In this document: in pieces, positions 1-10,449 of the stretch
Numbering within the stretch: the first letter of the stretch is position 1
Layout of the letters: each line of letters starts with the position of its first letter
Position numbers and translations under genes: made by a program
Notes under the pieces: model-generated
Databases searched by the model: none
Seen by the model: the letters and a program-made list of their open reading frames with translations, nothing else
What the model was told of the DNA's origin: nothing
NCBI GenBank assembly: GCA_002749535.1
Contig: MZZL01000409.1
Location: forward strand, 3,302,160 to 3,366,159
Length of the DNA: 64,000 bases
Direction: 5' to 3'
Origin: Apophysomyces variabilis
Lineage: Eukaryota; Mucoromycota; Mucoromycetes; Mucorales; Mucoraceae

Positions 1-897
1 CTTGAAGATGTGGCAGCAGAGTAAAAATCACCCACAAGTCTATGAGAAAAAATACAATTACATCGACCGTTGATGGGGGCAATCCAAAAAGATTATACAT
101 GTGAAGTACCGCTCAATTTGTCCATGTATTACCTTTATGTAAACACGGAGGCGCGTTTACGCAACTGTATGAGATTTCTGTTGCAATGTACGATGTTACT
201 GCGAACAGAGGCCACGCGATTTCTGGAGCATGCAGGTCTTTGATTTTGAGATGGAAGGGTACAGCAAGTGCCCGGCTTTTATCGATCTTTTGATGCAAGG
301 CTAAATCAACCCAACCAACTGGAGCAATTATGCGGCCTGTATCCGACACAAAGACATTTACTTGTGTGCCTTTTCTGCTCTCGTACTTTGTTTTTTTCTT
401 TCGCTGATACGTTGCAAGCGAACCTTTTCCATCTTTTTCCATGAACCAAGATTGGTTGGATATAAAGGTAGTAAAAGGTAAGGAATAAAAGTGGGAGTGC
501 GATCATGAATATTCAAGTCAGCTTAACCTTTATCCCTTGCTTCCCTGTGATTTTCTTTATTCGTATTGCCGCTTCTTTCTCAATAGCAATCACTATAACC
601 TAGGTTCTTTATACTTTGTATCCTTGGTCTTTCCCTTCTTTGCCAACCGTTATAAAGACTTGTCCATTTTTTCTCTGTTGTCCGAATCGAATTTTTCTCG
701 TTATCTTCTTTCTCCTTTTCAACTACATGAGAGCTAGCCACGATAAATAAAGTGATAAAGTTTCAGTTTTTTTTTTATCAGAAAAGTTCGCAGTCCAATC
801 TGTCAAGTGAAAATTGGACAACAGTTCAGAGAACAATTCGCATCTCACCTTTCCGTTCTACTTTTGAGAACTAGATCCAACATTTCTTGTATTTTGT
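1..897. other. Left flank of Fanzor A, no supported gene
   Basis: No convincing gene is seen. The minus strand from 442 to 113 has a 109-codon frame with a faint resemblance to a retroelement aspartic protease (a DTGR-like segment followed by a GxVDLAL-like stretch). It is isolated and unsupported by other retroelement domains. The 160 bases before Fanzor A are AT-rich and end in ttgtATGAACG. No terminal inverted repeat or target-site duplication was recognised by eye. Confidence 0.4.
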
Positions 898-3800
898 ATG
901 AACGAAATACAATTACCTACACCACGCGGTAGCGCCAGAAGAAAAAGGAAAAGGCAAACAGAGCCTCAGATATCCTACGATCAAGCCAAAAATACCTTGC
1001 TTGGAGTACTTTTACAGAAGTTGAAGAGTACTATAGCAAACGAACTGTGGAAAAATGAGACAAAAAATTCTAGAAAAACAAAGAAAGGAAAACAGTCTGC
1101 CAAAACAAAAGGAAAGAGACTGAAGGCTCAAGAAAAAAGGATGAATCGTTTGCGACAAGCTCTTGAAAAAGCAGACAGAATCCCTCGAGGAAGTTTTGAG
1201 GAAGCAGACAAAAAAGCGGGCGTCCCTAAAGGGACAATAGAGAAACAGATACGTTCTAGACTCTCGTCGTCCCATAAAACAGGCGAATTTTGGAGACAAT
1301 GCGCGGTCGATAACTTCGATGATGTCTTGGCTGTGGTCAAACCTGAAGGAAAGCAGAACAGACCCAAAAAGAAAGATGAAGACTCGGATAACCTTTTCAG
1401 GACATGTACAGTTCCTTTGAAATCCGTACTGCGGCCGGATCTTGACGAAAATCTGAAAAGGATTTTTATGCACACGGTAGAGTCGACGTCCGTGCAAATG
1501 ACGGATTATGTGTCCGACTTGGCAACTGTTGTACGTGCTACCATGTTGAAATACGTGTCAGTTTCCTTGTCTCTAGACCCAGCATCAGGTTCAGTGAAAG
1601 CTGAATTGGACCAAACATCAACTGGCTTCGATATCCGTACAGTTGTACCCAAAGAAAAATTACGTGACGAAAGTATGCTGGTAGATGACTATTTTGTACC
1701 TGTAGCCCCAATGCCAGATAATCTTTCGCAGTTTCTTGACGAGATGCCAGGCAGGCGAAACAACGATCTACTTTCCATGTTCAATGAGAACCATATCCAA
1801 TTTCTGCACGGGTTATATTTTGGCACAAAAGGAAACGTGAGCAAAGAAAAACACTACTTATGGATGCAGTTCCATGATCAAACTCTTGACAATCAGCCTG
1901 TAATTCCCGATGGTCTTTGCAGGACGTCGCATTTTTACATGAAGCAATTTTCGACGAATTTAAAGAATATGTGGGCAGGATCTCTTTACAACAGAAGCAT
2001 GAATCACTTATTGCGTGTTCTACTCCGTGTTAATCTTGCACCAAGGCGTGAAGAAAAAGTACGAGAAATCAGAGAGAAGGCAAAACTAGCAAGAGAAAAA
2101 GAAATCGAGCAGCAACAAGTGATCAAGTACCAATATCGGAAAAAAGCTATCAAAAGGAAATTAAAAAACGAGAAAAAGCAATTGCGAAACTTGAAGAAGC
2201 AGATCGAGCAGGAAGAAGAAGATGATATCTTGGTAAGGCTAGCCACGCGTGCGGCGACGTGTGCTGAGGCGATCGAACGGCTCGAAAACCAATTGCTGGC
2301 GCGATCGGAGTCCAGGTCCAACCCAAAATCAATAAAAGTAGAGCAAATGAACAACCGAGCGTCGGTTACAAAAGAAGAGGTAAACTTCATTATTGATTAG
2401 GATATATGCTTACGTGGCAAAATAGGAGCAGCAAGCGAAGATTTTGATATCCCTCGGTGAAACACACATCGGTGTGTTCGAACAAATAGAAGAAGAACTG
2501 GAGGAGGAGGAGAAGGAGGAGACAAGTGAGCCAAGCAGGCGAAAGCTCGGTATCCTGCAAGCTATTACCAAAGCCCTCCTACAGTCAGATAAGATCAGCG
2601 GCCATGTAACAGTGGAAGATGTGCTAGCTACCTCTCATGCGGACGATGCATTTTCTCCTCAAGAAATCGATACCGTGGTGAATATCGCAAACGCATTAAG
2701 GCCGTACGTCATTAGGGGACAAATTGCTCCTTGTATACCGCTGCGTCTCAATTTCGTAGTATTGGCGAACGCTTTGCTCTGTTCGATTGGATATCAAGAG
2801 TTCACTGCTTCGATATGTCCCACAATCAGCCCTGCTTCTGTTCACGCACTACCACTAGATGCAGTAGCCATGTATGAAATGTTTGGGTCAAGCTATGCCC
2901 AGCTTGATATTTACAAGGCAGACGGCTCAGTGTTCACAAACAGAGACGAAGCAATAGCAGAAAAGCGAACAGTGATTGGATCGTTTTTCAACGTAGAGGC
3001 TATTGAAAAAACATGCAAGGAGCGTGGGTTGGTACCACGCTGGCGCATCACAGTAACTCCGCAGAAAACAGCAATTATTGATGGTAACGTTTGTGAACAA
3101 AGAAGACCCATAGAATCACGGTACGAGGCGAGACGAAAGAAGTATTATAGGAAAAAGGAACCCTACGTCCAAGAGCCGAGCATCGAACAACAAAGCACGC
3201 CTGAGTTAGCAAAGACTCTCGATGATACAAAGAAGGATGTAAAAACTCTTGAAACGTTGAAATGTCAACACACCAAGCTTGTGAAAGAAGCCACGAAGTT
3301 AGTTGCAGGTTTGCGCTCTAGCTATCAGGAAAATCAAGCTATTTGTCAAAAGCGCATAAGGGACAAAAGAAAGGCAGACAAACATGAAAACGTTACTGAA
3401 AAGGAAGCAGCATATCAACAGCAGAAACTGAGCTATGAAGCTTTAAAAGCTGCAAAATTGAACTGGTCAAACCAACAAATGGCTTTGAATCAAGTACACG
3501 ATCGGTTAGCAAATGCAAGACGGAAGAAGTACAAGTTGGAACAGGTAACGTTGAATACAAACTTGCATCAACATAAAAGCGTATATTAATATACAGAATC
3601 GTACAGTTGGTGAAAGCGCATCAAAAGAAAAAAGGTAAAAGTCCTGCTGGCAGAAAAGAGAGAAAAAGCAAAGGAGAAGAAGACGAGAAAATGGAGGAAG
3701 CAGATGGTGATGAAGAAGATACCAAATACAAAAAAGAAAAGGAGAAAAAGAAGGACAAGCACAACGACAATAACGACGAGGAAAATGAGGAGGAGGATGA

Positions 3801-4968
3801 GGAGGAGGAGGAGGATAGCCTGTGCAGACCCCAAAGTGGGAGACGCCCCGGCTGTGAAGACAGCGTAGGCCGACTAGACCTTGGGCCACTTTTAGAAGAT
3901 CAGAACAATATACTAACGTTCAGTGGCACTGATTACGGTTTGCAAGTGCTGTCGACTACAGTGCCTATAACGAGACAAAGAGCAGATTTCCATTTACAGC
4001 TTTACAATCGATATTCGATGCTGGGTGTCAATAACGTCAATGATCACGATGATGATATCGATGTCTCTCCTACTAACATGCTCCAGCTACCAAAGCCGAT
4101 ACGTATCACGGCAAAATCGCTCGATGAAAAAACACTTGCAAGGACATTCCGCAAGAAACGGGAGCGACGAAAGAAGGTAAATAAGCCAGCTACAATATGT
4201 TGTGCTTATGTGATAATTGCCACAGTCGAATACAGAGGTTCTTGCAGCCGAAGAGCAATTGAAAGAAGCCTCGATGGAGAAAGCTATGTCAGTCCAAGAT
4301 ATTATTCGTTGTCAAAAGGTAATCGTTAGTCTTTTTTGGACAACTATCGATAACATACACATTTATAGATTGGTCGGAGCTGTAGAAAGACGCTCAGGGA
4401 TTTTTACCATTCAAACAGGTGGCACAAAGAAAAGGTGATACAAGATCTCTACAAGGAGAGAATATACGATAGAGTGGCTGCAAACGAGAGAAGAAAGATC
4501 GCGATGGAAGCGGGGCCACATGATAGCGGAAGGAGGGTAATACCAGTTATGGCGATTGGCACCCAAGGGACGTGTGTTGGGTCCAGATTGAAAGGCCATC
4601 CTAAGCGTGGAGGCAAATGGTTACGGGCGAGACACCGTAGGTACACCCCAGTGGCAATGACAGATGAGCATCGTAGCTCGCAAACATGCGTATTCTGTTT
4701 TCAGAAGATAATTCACCCAAAAGGGCGTCGTTACAAGGAAATTAAATGGCGTACTATGAATGGAAGCTCGCGCTGCGTCAACTCGAAGTGTGTTACTTTT
4801 AAAGCAGGGCGTACGACTCAAAATCGGGACGTTCAAGCCGCCGTGGCCATCGGACTGGCGGCGATCAGCAACCTATTTTCTGCAGAGAGGATAACGTTGC
4901 CACCATTTGATCCCAGCCATTTTGACGCTGGAATATCCAATATTGCCGATACCACCGTTCAAAGGTAA
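898..4968 (+). CDS. Fanzor A: large TnpB/Fanzor-like RuvC nuclease
   Basis: Model: join(898..2379, 2426..3544, 3607..4176, 4226..4318, 4369..4968), all phase-0 introns with GT-AG ends, 1287 aa, no internal stop. Seen: an N-terminal basic cluster RRKRKRQ; a block WAGSLYNRS...LLRVNLAPRR near residues 365-390; a Lys/Glu-rich coiled coil ending exon 2; a very acidic low-complexity linker (about 885-937); a RuvC-I-like SGTDYGL with Asp about 976; Gly in the usual RuvC-II Glu position (MAIGTQG); Glu about 1188 in TDEHRSSQTC; a zinc ribbon with Cys about 1195, 1198, 1224 and 1229; and RuvC-III QNRDVQAA with Asp about 1242. Family knowledge: Fanzors are eukaryotic relatives of TnpB and act as guide-RNA-directed DNA nucleases. 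The RuvC-I motif is less canonical than in Fanzor B. Activity is inferred, and the exon 2 acceptor could instead be 2440. Confidence 0.82.
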
Positions 4969-7900
4969 CCGACATATTTAAAGTGTGGCAGCTTTAACAG
5001 CTAATATATCTTTACTATAGGTGCGTACAGTCGTCTTCAGAAAGCCACCATACTGGTAGGTGTTACTGTTAGTTATCTGCACAAGTAATTTGCTTATTTT
5101 ATAAACAGGATGCGAAGGCCGGCATCTGTCGCTATGACGGACATATAACAGGTTTCTTTTTTTAAATTCAGTCTCATTGTGTGACTCACAACAATGCCTA
5201 TTATAGGAATTTGTTATACTGTGAGGTTTAACAAAAGTATCAATACTGGAGCCTTGCGGAAAATGACCAGTTACACGTCTTTTTTTTCCAACATTCACCA
5301 CCATACTGTTTATATTTTCGGCACTTGAAAAATATTACAAAATGCTCAAAATGCAATGAAATTTCCCGAACGGAATACAACAGGGAAACCGTATTGGTCG
5401 ATTCATAACTGTGTTTCAACACCTAACGGACAGTGGCACACAGTGTGGAAAATACGAATTAAGCCAGAAAATCATTACGATCATAGCAAAATAAAATACA
5501 AATTACCGTGATTAGGTGGCTTCTATGTTAATTAGACAAACTTTATGTCTATAATGAGCCAAAATTTATTTTAGGAAAAGAATCACATCATTGTTGTATT
5601 CAATTCTGGCAAGGATCCAATTGAATAGGGTCCTTCGGCGAACGCAGACTTCATTCATGGTTTATAAGACCGTTTGTAATCCGTATGAAATATAACTTTT
5701 TGACAAAGAATACATCCCGCCCGCCGCCGAAATCCAGGATAACGCACATATCCGATGAAAGTCCTGAAAACTAAGAGAATCAGGCTTCGGTTGCAGTCAT
5801 ATGCGATGGACAAGACTACACCACAGCGGACTTGAAGGATTACAAGGTTTGGTCATGCCCTATAAAAAGCATTATGGTGAAATTGCTCGCAAAAAATCAT
5901 ACCATATGGTACCTAACTTGTGCGAGAAATACTAACAGCGAACTGGGGGCTAGACGATGCAGGTTAAAGAATAGATATGAAGCACGAGTGACCCTGTATG
6001 CATAGTTGATGAAATTGTCTAGGGGATGTCGTAAGAAAAAAGCCCACAGAGCCAAAGAATTAGGAGACAGCAGTTATTCTGTATAGTCCCATCATTGAAA
6101 TATTCCAGCTTTAGCTTATTGTTCGTTGCTCGGCAATGAACATGTTAGGTTTCACTCGTGGATAAATTAAAAAGCTACTATGAACAAGCGCTAGGAAACA
6201 TAAATCAAAGTTCATTAAACCTAAATGCATGGTGTGTAAACCATATACAGCCTTTAGTATCAAATTTGAAGAGACATTCTTCATAACTATATGCATACTC
6301 TGTCATCGCAGACTTACATGTATACTTGAAGCAAAAACTATCCATAACTAGAATAAGCGTGCACGGAATGTCTGTACTTTCCAAAGATAACTAGGCCTCT
6401 TTATACCATTACTTAATCGATTCAGATCTCTTAAGATAAGGATATTACCATTTTCGGCCTGCAGGATGACCAAACGATCTAGCGTGTAAAAGGGCTTTTA
6501 CTTCCAGAGGTAAATGGTGGTCCATTTGGCCGTTGTTACAGATCGGATATTGATTAAATAATAACTACAGCAAGCGTGTCCTTACAAACTTATAAACCAA
6601 ACTATTGGTCTTTTATAGTCAAGACTTCGGGACGTGTAGTTGGTACTGTCCCTTGTTATCTTCTTTCTACATCTCCTCGGATGCTCCTTACTTTTAATGC
6701 TGACTAGCCGTCTTATAGAGCAGATTCAGAGAACGGACACTGGAGTCATTTCCACAATACTGGCTCGTTGAATGGATTCTGTTTCATCCTAGCTACACAG
6801 TCTTAATTTACACTAGATCAGTGCTATTTTGCTTAGCATTTCGCTATGTATTCTCTGCACCCGACACAGAGATCACAAAGTATTAAACGTACTCCGCACC
6901 TATACGTGATGGAGCTAATAGATTGCTGTTCAGTATGGGGGAGCTACGGAAAAATTTACCGTTTCCTGTTTCCAAAAGTCTGTCTTGTCAATCATGTGTT
7001 TCTTCCCAAGTACAATTGTCCTTTAGGCCGCCTTTTTCTTATAAAAGACATTTTCTTGTTACGACAGATTGCGCTCAGTCTGGGATTGCTGCAAACCGAT
7101 TTAGGTTTTATCATCAGCCGTATTTCTCTGCTCTTAATTTCACTTGACAAAAAAAGAAGTAATGGGCGTAGAAATACCATGATAGAATGATCAGACCTCA
7201 ACGTATCTGATAGTTCAAACGTGATGTTGACTTTGCACATGGTCAAGGTAAGTATGACATATGGTTTGGAATTCGTTCTTTTTTTAGTCAGTCTCATTAT
7301 CGTTTACCCGGCTTCTCCGCCTGCTGTTGTGTCAAGGATTTTCTGCGTTTTTGTTTTCCACGCTTACTGTTGTTCAACTTTAATCTCATTTTTGCTCTAG
7401 TATAGAGAAGCTTGTCTCGGCTTAAACCGATTCTTCTTTGATAACAGAAGAATGCGGTTTCTATCTCTCGCATCACGATTATCTCTAACATCAGTAGCCC
7501 TGCGTGCAGCATCGAAAATTTATCTAACTATTAGCGCCTGGAAGACTGTTTTGCTGCCCATTTTCGGGTAATGCATCAGTGGGAATACTTTCTCAGTATG
7601 CTAGAAACAAGTAATGTACTTTTTAAGACAATATGATGTGTGTCAGCGTTCTTGTTATACTATTCGCAAATTCTTGTTCTATATCTTTGTATGTGCTGCA
7701 TTTCATATCCTCGAAATCGGCAGCTCGATCACATTTTTGCAAGAGTTGATGGGGTTGTGGTGTCAAGTGACGTTACGCAATTTTAAGTTTACAATACAGT
7801 AAATATACCGATGAGACAACAAGAGACCATCGTCTTTTACGTAAACATAGCATATAAAGGAAGATACCATTATCAAATTGAAGCTAAAGAAGACGTTCTT

Positions 7901-8876
7901 CACATATTACGCATTCTAGACCCAACGCATAGGTTATTATTCAATTTATGCGAAATTCTATGTAAACTATTTTGTGTCGGCTGTGAACTGGACACACCCA
8001 GATCAAATATTTTGGCCAATCAGGCATAATAATTTTCAAAAGCAGCCAAGAAAATGAAAAAATGGTCTACGATCATCTATGACGTGGAGCAAATAGGATC
8101 ATAGGATATCAGTAGATGGCTGTGACATTTTCTTATTCCTTATTGGAGTTATCGATCGGTGAATGGAACAAAAAAGGTTTATAGAGGAGTTAATGATCGG
8201 ACAGGAAGTCAAGGGACAGAGAGCAGTGAACAAAGGGTTGTGTAAAGCATTGGATACACAAGGTTGAGTTACAATCGGTCCTGTTAGGAATGGCTAAACT
8301 GTTTAGGATCGCCCAATACCGGCGATGTCAGTGTTTCAGAAAGCAGCGGGAAAGCAACAGAACGCGCGAATTCTTTGGGAACACATAACCCACAGATCTT
8401 AATATAGATAAATGTTTTCGTTTACGCCATGTGCTACGTAACCGAGGATTCCACGTTGCTCAGTGATGCTTGGTAAAGATAAGGTTAGAGCACCGTTTCT
8501 ATCAGTAAAAAGGGTAGGGAAGAGGGATAGTTGTCGATATTCCCCGCAAATCGAATTCAGTGCAGTGGTACAAAGGTGACGAGTTAGGACAGTCCCGAAT
8601 CCGACACCCACGCCCAGCTTTATGACTTTCATAAGCCAGACCCTTTGAGTGACCCGAGCGAAACATTGGCCTGGGAAGTGTATTATCGAAGCCTAATTTT
8701 TTACCTACTTCCAAATTATTCGGTATGTTTGACTGCATCAATTTAGTATTGCTATCATAACCCTTTTTAACTTTCTTTATTTTAATCATTACATACCTCT
8801 TTCTCTTCTTCTTCTTCTTCTTCTTCTTCTCTCTCTCTCCTCTCCCCCCCTTCTCTCTCCTCCCTTCATCTCTTTC
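4969..8876. other. Gene-poor interval downstream of Fanzor A
   Basis: About 3.9 kb with only short, mutually inconsistent frames and no recognisable domain. The first 60 bases after the Fanzor A stop look like a further intron (GTAACC donor, tttactatag acceptor near 5020), so the last exon may be longer than annotated. The minus strand at 5422-4978 has two Cys-rich frames that could be remnants of a zinc-ribbon protein, but nothing identifies them. A Fanzor guide RNA, if encoded 3' of the gene, would be expected at the left edge of this interval; I cannot recognise it. Confidence 0.4.
8803..8832. repeat. (CTT)n microsatellite and pyrimidine tract
   Basis: An uninterrupted run of CTT units followed by CT and CCCC runs continues to about 8870. 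It sits directly upstream of the PH-protein start codon, in the leader or core promoter. Similar pyrimidine tracts precede several other start codons in this window. Confidence 0.85.
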
Positions 8877-9929
8877 ATGGGTCATCCTACTTCCCGCTCA
8901 ACCCGAGGATCTAATAACAAATTTCGTACACCTATTCAAGTTTTCACAGACGCTCTTGCCTCCGTCACGACTGTACCTGTTTCAGGTTCCCTCCCTTTTC
9001 CCACAGATCTGGAATCTTCCCAACGTAAAAAAATGCAACAAGCCTGCCTAAACGAAAAAATCCCGGAAAACTTGGATGACCCTGCCCTCTTTCGACCACG
9101 ACCCTCCGGTATCAATTCATCCTTGATTTGGCAACATTGTACCATGAAAGGATGGTTAACGAAACATATCCCTCCTACTTTCTCCTTCACAAAGACAAAA
9201 AAGAAACGCTTTATTATTCTAGCTGATCGCATGCTATATACCTTCAAGACTGACCAACAAACTGGCCAATTCCGAGAGTTTATGGAACTAACCAAATCTA
9301 CCAATGTCTTTGTTACGGATCAATTCGCTGGTGTGCCTTATTGTATCGAGATTCGAAAGCCATGTGAAGAAACCATTCACTGGTATTTACAGGCACCGGA
9401 TGCTGAGACAATGAAACTCTGGTTAGAACGTCTAAAGAAAACAATCTATTGGCTACGAGAAAACCACGCTGGCACTGTCAATCTCGCAAAACTCGCAACC
9501 ATCGATACAGAAAATTTCTCTCCCAGACCAACTCCTCGCGCAAGTCAGAACGAGCACGGCATGAAATACCAACCAAGTATCTATAGCCCATCACCCGACG
9601 TCATTCAATCTTCCTCCTATGTCCCATTCATTACCCCACCATCATCACCCGGTGTGTCTTCCTATCTCGGTTATCCAAATCACACCGTCCGATCATCCAT
9701 CTCCACCAGTCTGTCTTTCGAAGACTACTGCTATGCGTTCGATCGAAGCCGAAGCACAAGCTCTGCTAGCACGTCCAGCAGTACCGGATCCCCCTCCCTT
9801 CATTCTAATCCTTCACTTCGTACAACTCGTTCTATTCGCTTACTTAATACATTACCACCTCCCTTACCACCTCCAACAACTTCTCTGCCGCCTGTACCTA
9901 CTCATACTCCTCCTTTCAAAGCACAATGA
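8877..9929 (+). CDS. PH-domain protein
   Basis: Single-exon gene of 350 aa. Residues about 84-196 match a pleckstrin homology domain: the opening MKGWLTKH, the strand KKRFIILADRMLYTF, and the closing amphipathic helix with the invariant Trp (ETMKLWLERLKKTIYWL). PH domains bind phosphoinositides or proteins, so a role at membranes or the cortex is likely (inference). The C-terminal third is Ser/Pro-rich with a polyproline segment (PPPLPPPTT) that could bind SH3 or WW domains. The N-terminal 80 residues are unrecognised. The start is the first ATG after the CT tract. The partner and pathway cannot be told from sequence. Confidence 0.85.
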   Translation: MGHPTSRSTRGSNNKFRTPIQVFTDALASVTTVPVSGSLPFPTDLESSQRKKMQQACLNEKIPENLDDPALFRPRPSGINSSLIWQHCTMKGWLTKHIPPTFSFTKTKKKRFIILADRMLYTFKTDQQTGQFREFMELTKSTNVFVTDQFAGVPYCIEIRKPCEETIHWYLQAPDAETMKLWLERLKKTIYWLRENHAGTVNLAKLATIDTENFSPRPTPRASQNEHGMKYQPSIYSPSPDVIQSSSYVPFITPPSSPGVSSYLGYPNHTVRSSISTSLSFEDYCYAFDRSRSTSSASTSSSTGSPSLHSNPSLRTTRSIRLLNTLPPPLPPPTTSLPPVPTHTPPFKAQ

Positions 9930-10449
9930 CCCTTATATTGCAGCTTATACACAGCACTTCATACTCTATTCCATTTATTTATTCATATCTATACATATAA
10001 ATTTTAAACTGCATTATTTTTGTCCTTTTTTTTTTTTTGCTTTTTAGCTATATTACGACCCAAAACATCCACATGACCTTTTTAAAATAAAAATCAAATA
10101 ACATCATCGACAATTGTTTCTTCCTTTTGTTTACGAGAAGTTTAATCATTTTATCCAGGTAACTTATTCATTTCCCAACTCCTCTCCTCTTCTCCGTCCT
10201 TTCATACTCGGCAAATACCACGAGGAGTCAAAAAGCAGGTTCACAACGAAATAGAATGACATCAAGTTCCTTCCATTCCATTTGGACGTGAGTGTCATTC
10301 ATTCTCTACATTCTCTTTAGATCATCGAGTGCATCATTCAGAGGGAGGGTTGGAGATTCAATTTATCTATACAAGGACAACTTAGTTATTCATCAATCTA
10401 GCACTATTTTATTCATATGCACGATACTGGGACAAACATAAACCGGACT
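9930..10449. other. Intergenic spacer
   Basis: AT-rich 3' region of the PH gene with T-rich runs near 10020-10040, then the upstream region of the next + strand gene. No gene, RNA or repeat recognised. Confidence 0.5.

Noticed and set aside
113..442. Minus-strand frame resembling a retroelement aspartic protease
   Set aside because: Only a short DTG-like segment; no gag, reverse transcriptase, integrase or LTR nearby.
5240..5422. Cys-rich minus-strand frame as a zinc-ribbon transposase remnant
   Set aside because: Too short, with irregular Cys spacing and no flanking homology recognised.
8502..8885. Minus-strand frame with a long Lys/Arg run
   Set aside because: The run is only the reverse of the (CTT)n/CT tract ahead of the PH gene.
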